Assembly (NCBI GenBank): GCA_965204415.1
Contig: CBDBEL010000002.1
Coordinates: 744,001-808,000 of the forward strand
Source: Aldehydirespirator sp965204415
GTDB taxonomy: Bacteria; Actinomycetota; Acidimicrobiia; Acidimicrobiales; Aldehydirespiratoraceae
Length of the DNA: 64,000 nt
Direction: 5' to 3'
Part shown: in pieces, positions 7,347 to 14,572 of the stretch
How positions within the stretch are numbered: the stretch's first letter is position 1
How the letters are laid out: the number at the start of each line of letters is the position of its first letter
Translations under genes and position numbers: made by a program
The notes under the pieces: generated by a model
The model's input: the letters and a program-made list of their open reading frames with translations, nothing else
Told to the model about the DNA's origin: nothing
Databases searched by the model: none

Positions 7347-8599
7347 GTCATCAGCTTGGCGTAGTGGGCGAGGTAGCGGCGCTGGGGGGCCTCGGAGGTG
7401 ATCGGCCCCTCCACCGTGTCGCCCTCGCCGTCGCCGGGGTCGTCGGGCAGGCCGCGGCTCATGTCGATCCACTCCATCTCGGGGACGCAGAGGCCCCGCT
7501 GGACCCGCTCGAACATGTCCAGGTCGTCGGGGGTGCCGAAGTTCACGAAGTCCTCGTCGACCCGCAGGCGAAGCAGGTCGATCTCGGGCGGCGCGCCCGG
7601 CGCGGACGTGAGCCAGAGCTGGAGCCTGGTCCGGTCCACCGCCACCGGCTCGACCACCAGCAGCTGGTTGCCCACGAAGATCAGATTCGGGAACAGCGAC
7701 AGGTTCAGCATGCTGCCGGTGGCCAGGTCGAGCAGTTCGGCGGTGCCCGCGTCGGCCAGCACCGACTCGAGCGGCTCCCGGAACGGAACGTCGCGCATGG
7801 TGGCCCACGGCCCCTGGGGTATGCCCGGACGCTGGTCCACCACCATGTGCCCGTTGCGCAGCGCCCTGGACACCATCGGGGTCGATCCGGGGTCGCGGGC
7901 CAGGACCGTCTCGGTGTCCACCATCTCGCCCAGCGTGTTGTAGGAGTGGTGGGCGAACGTGGCGTGCAGGCCGTCGGCCGCGTTGTCCCACGACAGCTTC
8001 CAGTTGCCGGCGAACTCCAGGAGCTGGGGGGAGCCCATGACGGCGATCTCGCCGCCGGGATGGCGGTCGATGATGGTGTCGAACGCGTCGGCGGCCTCGC
8101 CGAGCCAGCACTCCAGCGGCTCGGGGTCGGCGTTGAGGGTGGCGAACACGAATCCCCGGTAGCTGGCCGCCTCCAGCCGGCCCAGCGACAGGGTCGAGTA
8201 GTCCTCGACCGGATGGTCGGCGGGGAACGGGATGGCCACCAGCTGCCCGTCGGGCGCATAGGTCCAGCCGTGGTAGGGGCACACGAACCGCTTGGCGCAG
8301 CCGCTCGACTCTCCGGCCACCACCGTGCCCCGGTGCGCGCAGCGGTTCAGCAGCACGTTCACCTCGCCGTCGCGGCCCCGGGTCATCAACACCGGTCGCA
8401 AGCCCAGCGTGGTGGTGCGGTAGTCGCCCGGTCCGGGGATCTCGCTCTCGTGGCCCACATAGCACCAGGACGCCGCGAACACCCGGGTCATCTCCGCCTC
8501 GAAGATCGCCGGGTCGGTGTAGATGCGGCGGTGAGCCCGGTGGGGCTGCACCAGCTCACCAAAGTCGGCGACCACAGAATCGGATCTGGCAGACGTCAT
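7319..8599 (-). CDS. Rieske ring-hydroxylating oxygenase, alpha subunit
   Basis: A 426-residue catalytic subunit. The Rieske [2Fe-2S] ligands are C87/H89 (RCAHRG) and C107/H110 (CPYHGW). The mononuclear iron site follows in the DNAADGLHATFAHHSY stretch. Length and the adjacent beta subunit gene match two-component aromatic dioxygenases (phenylpropionate/biphenyl type), which add O2 across a ring; ferredoxin and reductase must come from elsewhere, as neither is nearby. It starts 10 nt after the beta subunit stop. Its final codons lie in the 47-bp repeat. A substrate brought in by the ABC importer encoded upstream in the same operon is likely. Confidence 0.92.
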   Translation of the reverse strand: MTSARSDSVVADFGELVQPHRAHRRIYTDPAIFEAEMTRVFAASWCYVGHESEIPGPGDYRTTTLGLRPVLMTRGRDGEVNVLLNRCAHRGTVVAGESSGCAKRFVCPYHGWTYAPDGQLVAIPFPADHPVEDYSTLSLGRLEAASYRGFVFATLNADPEPLECWLGEAADAFDTIIDRHPGGEIAVMGSPQLLEFAGNWKLSWDNAADGLHATFAHHSYNTLGEMVDTETVLARDPGSTPMVSRALRNGHMVVDQRPGIPQGPWATMRDVPFREPLESVLADAGTAELLDLATGSMLNLSLFPNLIFVGNQLLVVEPVAVDRTRLQLWLTSAPGAPPEIDLLRLRVDEDFVNFGTPDDLDMFERVQRGLCVPEMEWIDMSRGLPDDPGDGEGDTVEGPITSEAPQRRYLAHYAKLMTTPAATRAR

Positions 8600-8609
8600 G
8601 GCCCCACCT

Positions 8610-9209
8610 CTACAAGAGGAAGCTCGGATTGCGGATGCCGGTGCTGAGCGTGGGCACGACGAGGATCTTGGTGCGGCGCCGCAGGTCGTCGCCGACCAGT
8701 TCGTGGATCTGGCACCCGGCGATCTGCTGGTGGCGGCCGTGGCGGTGCTCGTCTATGAGCAGCGTCGAGCGGGTGACCAGGCCTCCGCCTGGCGCGGCCC
8801 AGGCCTCGACGCCGCCGACGATGCGGGTGGTGTGCGACGGCGGCTGCTGGCCCCACGCCGACGGGTCGCGGCGCCACTCGATCCGCTCGGCCAGCCGCCG
8901 ATGGTCGTCCAGCAGCAGCGACTGGTCGGTGCCGGGGTGGGCCCGATCAGACAGCGGCACCCACAGCACCGCGTCGTCGGTCCATCCGCCCAGCCAGTCC
9001 TCGAAGCGGCCGGAGTCCAGCAGCCGGGCCTCGTGCAGCAGTGCGGCCGCAGCGGTGGCTGACAGGTCCGGGTCGGCTTGCGGGCGACCGTCCATCCCCG
9101 ACAGCATCTCGGCCAACTCTGCGTAGCGGGCCAGGACTGCGGCCGGGGCGTCGGCGGCCGCAGAGCCGGAGGCGCCGGGGCCGGGAACGTCCGCCGCGGC
9201 GAGCGTCAT
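8610..9209 (-). CDS. Ring-hydroxylating dioxygenase, beta subunit
   Basis: A 199-residue protein starting at ATG 9209, which overlaps the permease stop by ATGA. After an Ala/Gly-rich N-terminal extension of about 45 residues it has the NTF2-like fold typical of beta subunits: an acid-rich opening helix (ALLHEARLLDSGRFEDWLGGW), DAVLWVPL, and SHTTRIVGGVEAW further on. The beta subunit has no cofactor; it stabilises the alpha3beta3 hexamer. The order permease - beta - alpha is compact, so transport and oxidation are made from one mRNA. Family assignment rests on fold-like motifs and position beside the alpha gene. Confidence 0.8.
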   Translation of the reverse strand: MTLAAADVPGPGASGSAAADAPAAVLARYAELAEMLSGMDGRPQADPDLSATAAAALLHEARLLDSGRFEDWLGGWTDDAVLWVPLSDRAHPGTDQSLLLDDHRRLAERIEWRRDPSAWGQQPPSHTTRIVGGVEAWAAPGGGLVTRSTLLIDEHRHGRHQQIAGCQIHELVGDDLRRRTKILVVPTLSTGIRNPSFLL

Positions 9210-10828
9210 CGCGAGATTCCCGGAGCCATGCGTTCGAGGGTGCGGAGCTCGAACGCGGCCACCAGCCAGTAGACGATCACGGCCACTATCGTGAGTACCG
9301 CCACCGACACCCACAGGATCTTGAAGTCGTTGCGGGTGAAGGCGGTGACCATCACCGCCCCGATCCCGTCGCCGGTGGCCAGCCACTCGGCGACGGTGGC
9401 GCCCAGCAGGGAGGTGGGCACCGCGATTCGGGCCGAGGCCAGCAGGGCCGGCACCGATGTCGGCAGGTAGGCGTTGCGCACGTTGGCCGTGGAGTTGGCG
9501 TCGTAGGACTTGAGCACGTCGAGGATCCCCTCGGGTGTGCGGGTCATGGCCGTGTAGCAGTTGACCAGCGTCGGGAAGAACGACATCACGGCCACGATGG
9601 CGGTGGTGGTCAGCAGGCCCCGCCCGACGAACAGGATGATCACCGGCGTGGTGACGATGATCGGGACCGACCGCAGCGCCACCGCGATCGGCATCAGGGC
9701 CCGCTCCAGCCACGGGACCAGGACGAACACGAGCGCAGTCGCCAGCGCGCCCACCAGACCGACTACGTAGCCCAGCGAGGTCGTCCACAGGGTGGTGCCC
9801 AGCGCCCCGAAGATGATCGAGCGGGTCTCGGCCGCCTCGGGGACGGAGAAGAGCTCGGCCCACACGTCGACGGGCGTCTTGGCGAAGAACGGCTCGATCC
9901 CGAACACCCACAAGAACGCGTACCAGAAGACGAACACCACCGCGATGGGGGCCAGCAGCCCGGCCAGCCGGTTGAGCAGGCCGGGCTCGACGCGGGCCAC
10001 CGGCACCGCGCCCACGTCCAGTGCGGGCGACCAGGGGCACAGGTACCGGCCCAGCGCTCCGATGGCCAGGTAGCCGCCGGTGGCCACGATGGTGGACATC
10101 ACCGCGATCACCCAGATCCGGTCGGTCTGCAGCGCGCCCAGGGCTCTGACGGTGAGGATTCCCAGGCCGCGGTGCGCGCCGGTGAACTCGCCCACCACCG
10201 CGCCGAGGAAGGCGGCCGGCGCGGCGATCTGCAGCCCGGCGAACAGCGCCGGGACCGAGGCCCGCAGCCGCACCGTGCCGAAAGCGACGAGCCGGCCCCG
10301 GCCGTAGGAGCGGATCACGTCGAGGGCGCTGCCCGGCGCCAGGTCGAAGCCCAACAGCGCGGCCACATAGGTGGTAAACACCACCGCCAGCGCCGACAGC
10401 GCGATGGGGGTGGCGTTGCCCGGTCCGGTGATCAGCCGCAGGATCGGGGCTATCGCGATGAACGGCAGGCAGAAGATGGTCAGCACCACTGCGCCGATGC
10501 TGCGCCGCAGCCACGGCACCAGGGTGGCGGTCACGGCCAGCGCGGCGGCGGCCAGGTTCCCCCACAGGAACCCCCAGGCCGCCGTCTTGGTCGAGTGCCA
10601 CAGATTGCGCAGGTAGAGGCCTCGGAACTCGAAGAACTCGACCACCACCGCGGTGGGTGGCGACAGCCGGTACGAGCCCGCGTAGACCGTGCGGGCCAGC
10701 AGCTCCCACAGCAGCAGCACTGCGATGCCGACCAGCGAGCTCAGCAGCCGCGGCGGCACCCGGTCGAGGCGCCTGTCGCCGGCCGGGCGTGCCGGCGCGG
10801 TGGCCGCGGCCTCGGCGGTGGCGCTCAA
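9206..10828 (-). CDS. ABC transporter permease, two fused SsuC/TauC-type domains
   Basis: 540 residues, twice the usual length of about 260. Two full BPD-type permease domains follow each other: roughly 25-275 and 295-530, each with about six membrane helices and its own EAA-like coupling loop (first ALDVIRSYGRGR, second GILDVLKSYDAN). A single chain could therefore replace the homodimer of permeases. It overlaps the ATPase stop (ATGA, 10825-10828) and the Rieske beta start (ATGA, 9206-9209). Importers of this type bring in sulfonates, nitrate, pyrimidines or aromatic acids; the adjacent Rieske genes favour an aromatic or heterocyclic substrate. Confidence 0.9.
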   Translation of the reverse strand: MSATAEAAATAPARPAGDRRLDRVPPRLLSSLVGIAVLLLWELLARTVYAGSYRLSPPTAVVVEFFEFRGLYLRNLWHSTKTAAWGFLWGNLAAAALAVTATLVPWLRRSIGAVVLTIFCLPFIAIAPILRLITGPGNATPIALSALAVVFTTYVAALLGFDLAPGSALDVIRSYGRGRLVAFGTVRLRASVPALFAGLQIAAPAAFLGAVVGEFTGAHRGLGILTVRALGALQTDRIWVIAVMSTIVATGGYLAIGALGRYLCPWSPALDVGAVPVARVEPGLLNRLAGLLAPIAVVFVFWYAFLWVFGIEPFFAKTPVDVWAELFSVPEAAETRSIIFGALGTTLWTTSLGYVVGLVGALATALVFVLVPWLERALMPIAVALRSVPIIVTTPVIILFVGRGLLTTTAIVAVMSFFPTLVNCYTAMTRTPEGILDVLKSYDANSTANVRNAYLPTSVPALLASARIAVPTSLLGATVAEWLATGDGIGAVMVTAFTRNDFKILWVSVAVLTIVAVIVYWLVAAFELRTLERMAPGISR

Positions 10829-11631
10829 CTGGGGTCCGTGTCCAGTTGCACGACCTGCCCCTCGGAGCGGTGCAGGCTGGCCGACACCGCCTCCACTTCG
10901 GCGTGGAAGCGGTCGGTGAGCAGCAGGTCACGGGTGCGGGGCCGCTCGAAGCCGATGGTGTGGCGGGCCACCACTTTGCCCGGCCGGGGCGACATGACCA
11001 GCACCTCGTCGGCCACGTACACCGCCTCGGGGATGGAGTGGGTGACCAGGATGGTGGTGGTGCCCCGGGCCGTCCAGATCCGCTGGAGCTCGTCGTTGAG
11101 CTGCTGGCGGGTCAACGCGTCGAGGGCGCCGAAGGGCTCGTCGAGCAGCAGCAGGTCGGGGTTGGTGACCAGCGACCGGGCGATGGCCACCCGCTGGCGC
11201 ATGCCTCCCGACAGCTGCGAGGGCCGGGCCTTCCCGAATTCCTGCAAGCCGACGAGCTCGACCAGTTCGTCGACCGCCTTGGTGTCGTGGCGCCGGCCGA
11301 CGAGCTCCAGCGCCAGCCGGATGTTGGTCGAGACCGTCCGCCACGGCAGCAGCGACGGATCCTGGAAGGCCACCCCGATGCGCTGGCCCCGCCGCATCTC
11401 GTCGGGCGACGAGCCGTCCATGTCGATGGTCCCCTCGTCGGGGGTGTCAAGACCGGCCACGAGGCGCAGCGCGGTGGACTTGCCGCAGCCCGACGGCCCG
11501 ATCAGCGCGGTGAAGCCGCCCGCGGGCACGTGCAGGTCGAACCCGCGCAGCGCCACAACCTCGCCGTCGCCCAGGGCGAAGGTGCGCCCGACCCCGACGA
11601 CATCAACCGGCGCTCCCCGCCGGTCCATCAC
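10825..11631 (-). CDS. ABC importer ATP-binding protein (SsuB/TauB family)
   Basis: A 268-residue ATPase with Walker A GPSGCGKST, Q-loop AFQDPSLLPW, signature LSGGMRQRV, Walker B LLLLDEPFGALD and H-loop LVTHS. The sequence is of the nitrate/sulfonate/taurine branch. It lies 44 nt after the binding protein gene and overlaps the permease start by four bases, giving the order SBP - ATPase - permease. It powers import through the double permease at the inner face of the membrane. Confidence 0.93.
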   Translation of the reverse strand: MMDRRGAPVDVVGVGRTFALGDGEVVALRGFDLHVPAGGFTALIGPSGCGKSTALRLVAGLDTPDEGTIDMDGSSPDEMRRGQRIGVAFQDPSLLPWRTVSTNIRLALELVGRRHDTKAVDELVELVGLQEFGKARPSQLSGGMRQRVAIARSLVTNPDLLLLDEPFGALDALTRQQLNDELQRIWTARGTTTILVTHSIPEAVYVADEVLVMSPRPGKVVARHTIGFERPRTRDLLLTDRFHAEVEAVSASLHRSEGQVVQLDTDPS

Positions 11632-11675
11632 CTGCGTGGTCTGCCGATGGCTGCGATGCTCCGATAGACGCTACG

Positions 11676-12713
11676 TCAGGACAGCACGGGACCGTCGGCG
11701 TAGATCTCGGCGAGCAGCGAGCGGTCCCAGAAGTCCTCGGAGACGTTCACGCCGAGCGCCTTCAGGACGCGGATGTTGTCGGCCACCGACTGGTCGGTCC
11801 ACCACAGGAAGCCGCTGGCGTCGGTCACGTCGCTGAACATCAGCTTGACGAACTCGTGGGCCTTGATCCTCTCGGTCTCGTAGTCCATGCCCGCGTCGGG
11901 GAACCGGTCGACGGTCACCTGCGCGGACGTGTCCGGGTCGGCCTTGTGGTCCTGCCAGCCGAGGATCTCGCCCCGCAGCAGCGACTTCACGGTCTCGCGG
12001 TTGTTGGCCAGGGTCTCCTCGGTGACGATGTAGGTCTGGCTGTGGACCGCGTAGCCGAAGTCGGCGAACAGCATGGTGGTGTTGTCGATGCCGGCCACCG
12101 TCATGGCCACCGGCAGGTCGACGAGCCAGCACAGCAGGCAGTCGACCTCGCCGTTGACCAGCGGGGCCGGGTCGTAGTCGGCCTGGATGACCTCGATGGC
12201 GTTGACGTCGACGCCGTTGAGCGACGACAGCAGCTCGAGGTCGAGCTGGTTGTTGAAGGCCATGCCGAGCCTCCGGCCCTCCAGGTCCTTGGGCTCGTTG
12301 ACCGGGTTGCTCGTGAGCGAGGCGATCACGAAGGGGTTGCGCTGCATGGCCACGCCCACGACCTTGAGCGGCGCGCCGTCGGCCACCGCCTGGCCCGCGA
12401 AGTTGGCGGCCGATATGCCCATGATGGACTGGCCCGCAATGACCGAGGTGTCGGGCGACACGCCCGGTCCGCCCGGCACCAGCGTCACGTCGAGCCCGTT
12501 GGCGGCGTAGTGGCCGTTGGCGTCGGCGACGTAGGAGCCGCCGAACTGCACCGAGTCGAACCAGCTCAGGTGGAAGTTCACCGGCGTCAGGGCGGCGGGC
12601 ACGGGCTCGGAGCCCGAACACGCCGTGATGAGGGTGCTGCCGCCCAGCAGCAGGCCGGCCCCGGCGGCGGTGCCTCCCAGGAACGTGCGTCTGGAGAATT
12701 GGTTGGCGGTCAT
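11676..12713 (-). CDS. NMT1/SsuA-like ABC substrate-binding lipoprotein
   Basis: A 345-residue binding protein. The N-terminus has a twin-arginine motif (SRRTFLGG), a hydrophobic stretch and a lipobox LITAC with C32 as the lipid-modified residue, so it is exported folded by Tat and anchored outside. The mature part follows the NMT1/THI5 fold (VNFHLSWFDSVQFGGSYVA, NGLDVTLVPGG, VIAGQSIMGIS). Relatives bind pyrimidines, sulfonates, nitrate or riboflavin. It heads the operon SBP - ATPase - permease - Rieske beta - Rieske alpha - PhyH. The palindrome TTTGATCACATCAAA, shared with the 2.76 kb divergent promoter, lies 55 nt upstream. Confidence 0.9.
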   Translation of the reverse strand: MTANQFSRRTFLGGTAAGAGLLLGGSTLITACSGSEPVPAALTPVNFHLSWFDSVQFGGSYVADANGHYAANGLDVTLVPGGPGVSPDTSVIAGQSIMGISAANFAGQAVADGAPLKVVGVAMQRNPFVIASLTSNPVNEPKDLEGRRLGMAFNNQLDLELLSSLNGVDVNAIEVIQADYDPAPLVNGEVDCLLCWLVDLPVAMTVAGIDNTTMLFADFGYAVHSQTYIVTEETLANNRETVKSLLRGEILGWQDHKADPDTSAQVTVDRFPDAGMDYETERIKAHEFVKLMFSDVTDASGFLWWTDQSVADNIRVLKALGVNVSEDFWDRSLLAEIYADGPVLS

Positions 12714-12767
12714 GGGGATCCCCCTGTTCGGGCAGCCTCCGGCGGCGAGCCGCTGAAGGCTGAGCTC

Positions 12768-12786
12768 ACTTTGATCACATCAAAGT
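12768..12786. promoter_or_regulatory. Palindromic operator TTTGAT-N3-ATCAAA (copy 2)
   Basis: ACTTTGATcacATCAAAGT, a perfect inverted repeat with 8-bp arms and a 3-bp centre, 55 nt upstream of the binding-protein ATG. It matches copy 1 at 2759-2777 in the left arm and core. Such an identical site at the other end of the cluster implies one regulator for the enzymes at 0.3-5 kb and the importer/oxygenase operon at 6.4-12.7 kb. Confidence 0.72.
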
Positions 12787-12836
12787 AGCACACGGCCGAA
12801 GTCCGCGCCCGAGAGTGAGCGCGAGTGTCGAGGGGC

Positions 12837-13538
12837 TCAGCTGGCCGGCGCGGCGGTGACGAGGATGCGGGAGGTGGCGTAGTCGCTCAGGCCGACCGGT
12901 CCGCCCTCGACACTGAGGGTGAAGGTGCCGTCGGGGGAGCGGGCGGTGACCGTACCCGTGGATCCGGGTGTCACCTGCGCCTGCTCGAGGAACTCGAGCA
13001 TCCCCGGCTGGAACTCCAGCTCCTCGGGGATGCGCTGCACGGTGAAGTCCCGTCCCACCTGGAGGGTGTCCAGCGTCACCATCTCGGGCGGCTCGTAGCC
13101 CGAGCCGGGGATCGGGTTGCCGTGGGGGCAGGTGGTCGGCTCCTCAAGCACCCGCATCATGGCCTTCTCCACCGAGGGGGAGATGACGTGCTCCCACTTG
13201 CCTGCCTCCTGATGGGCCTCCGCCCACGAGAGCCCCAGAATGTCGGTGAGGAAGCACTCGGCCAGCCGGTGGCGCCTCACCACGGTCTCCGCCAGCGAGT
13301 ATCCCCGGGCGGTGAGCTCGATCGTGCCCTTGCCCTCCTCGACGAGGCCCTCGGCCTGCATCCGCCGGATCATCTCCGACACCGCGGGGCGGGAGATCTC
13401 CAGCCGGTCGGCGATGCGGGCCTGGATCACCTCCAGGTCGTCCTCGGCCAACTCGAAGATGGTCTCGCAGTACTCCTCGAAGGCGGGATGCCATTCGGGC
13501 GACTCGTAGGGCGCCGCCTCGGCCGCGGTCGACGTCAT
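12837..13538 (-). CDS. DtxR/MntR-family metal-dependent transcriptional regulator
   Basis: A 233-residue regulator. Residues about 20-80 hold the winged helix (EVIQARIADRLEISRPAVSEMIRRM), followed by the dimerisation and metal-binding domain with RRHRLAECFL, a glutamate/histidine-bearing helix and CPHGNPIPG, the standard DtxR hallmark. Residues about 150-230 form the C-terminal SH3/FeoA-like domain. Members repress iron- or manganese-uptake genes when metal is bound. No metal-transport gene is beside it, so its targets are elsewhere. It starts 34 nt after the stop of the LLM oxidoreductase gene and may be read with it. Confidence 0.92.
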   Translation of the reverse strand: MTSTAAEAAPYESPEWHPAFEEYCETIFELAEDDLEVIQARIADRLEISRPAVSEMIRRMQAEGLVEEGKGTIELTARGYSLAETVVRRHRLAECFLTDILGLSWAEAHQEAGKWEHVISPSVEKAMMRVLEEPTTCPHGNPIPGSGYEPPEMVTLDTLQVGRDFTVQRIPEELEFQPGMLEFLEQAQVTPGSTGTVTARSPDGTFTLSVEGGPVGLSDYATSRILVTAAPAS

Positions 13539-13572
13539 GGCTCCACCATAGGCGCGGCCGGTGCGCTCGCGC

Positions 13573-14520
13573 TCACTCGCCGTCGAGTTCTGCGATCACG
13601 GGGGCGAAGGCCTCGACGTCGGTGTTGGCGGCACCCAGAATCATGTAACTGAAGCCCCAACGCTCCCGCCGCTGGCGGAGGGTGTCGGCGATCTCGGCCG
13701 GTGACCCGATCAACAGCAATGGAACGTCGGCCAACACCTCGGGCGGCTGGCCGAACATGCTTGCGGTGGCCTCCATCGCCTCCGTCGTGGCTCGACCGCC
13801 GTCGGTGATCTGCCACGCAGCGATCAGCACGTTGAGCACTAGCTGGTCGAAGCGGTCGCCGGCTGCTTCTCGCACCCATTCGAGCTTGGTGTCGAAGCGA
13901 TCGGCGCCGAGGACGTCGTTCATGGCGTCGAGGCCTATCTCGCCGGAGCGCAGGTTGGCGTTCACGCCCACGATGTCGGCGTGACGACCGGCCAGGGTGA
14001 GCATCCGGAGCCCGCCTCCGCCGATGGCCACCGGCATCGGCGACTGCACCGGCTTGGGCAGGCCTTCGAGGCCGCGGATCGTGTAGTGCTCGCCCTCGAA
14101 TGTGACCGGCCCTTCCTCGAAAAGGGCGCGGATGATGTGCAGCGACTCGACCATGCGGTCGACGCGCACCCCCGGCGGGTCGTAGTCCAAACCGGCCTCG
14201 TCGTAGTCGACCCGCTTCCAGCCCGCTCCGAGCCCGAGGTCCATGCGGCCGCCGGACAGGATGTCGAGGGTGGCCACCTCCTTGGCCGCCATCACCGGAT
14301 GGCGGTAGTCGTTTCCGTACACGAAGGCGCTGAATCGCAGGTTGGTGGTGGCCGCGGCCGCGGCGGCCAGGCCCGGGCCCACGGCGTACTGCTCGTCGAA
14401 GTGGTCGGGCATCACCAGGTTGGAGAAACCGAGTTCCTCCACGCGCTGCGCCGTCTGGGCCCAGGTCAGGCCAGGCAACGGGCCCTTCAGCTCGACACCG
14501 AAGCGGAATGGATGAGTCAT
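13573..14520 (-). CDS. LLM-class F420-dependent oxidoreductase
   Basis: A 315-residue luciferase-like TIM-barrel protein. Typical segments are LGFSNLVMPDHF, TNLRFSAFVYGNDYRHP, ATLDILSGGRMDLGLGAGWKRVDYDEAGL and PVAIGGGGLRML. In actinobacteria this group generally uses F420 (sometimes FMN) to reduce or oxidise small organic molecules. The ATG at 14520 faces the start of lhr on the other strand, so the two share a very short divergent control region. No substrate can be given. Confidence 0.88.
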   Translation of the reverse strand: MTHPFRFGVELKGPLPGLTWAQTAQRVEELGFSNLVMPDHFDEQYAVGPGLAAAAAATTNLRFSAFVYGNDYRHPVMAAKEVATLDILSGGRMDLGLGAGWKRVDYDEAGLDYDPPGVRVDRMVESLHIIRALFEEGPVTFEGEHYTIRGLEGLPKPVQSPMPVAIGGGGLRMLTLAGRHADIVGVNANLRSGEIGLDAMNDVLGADRFDTKLEWVREAAGDRFDQLVLNVLIAAWQITDGGRATTEAMEATASMFGQPPEVLADVPLLLIGSPAEIADTLRQRRERWGFSYMILGAANTDVEAFAPVIAELDGE

Positions 14521-14572
14521 GGGACTTACTGTAGGCCCGATGGGTGTCGCAGGGGGTCAGTACGGTGGCGGC

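Noticed and set aside
9041..11836. A 931-codon frame antisense to the ABC/Rieske operon
   Set aside because: His/Arg/Gly-rich nonsense composition opposite well-supported genes.
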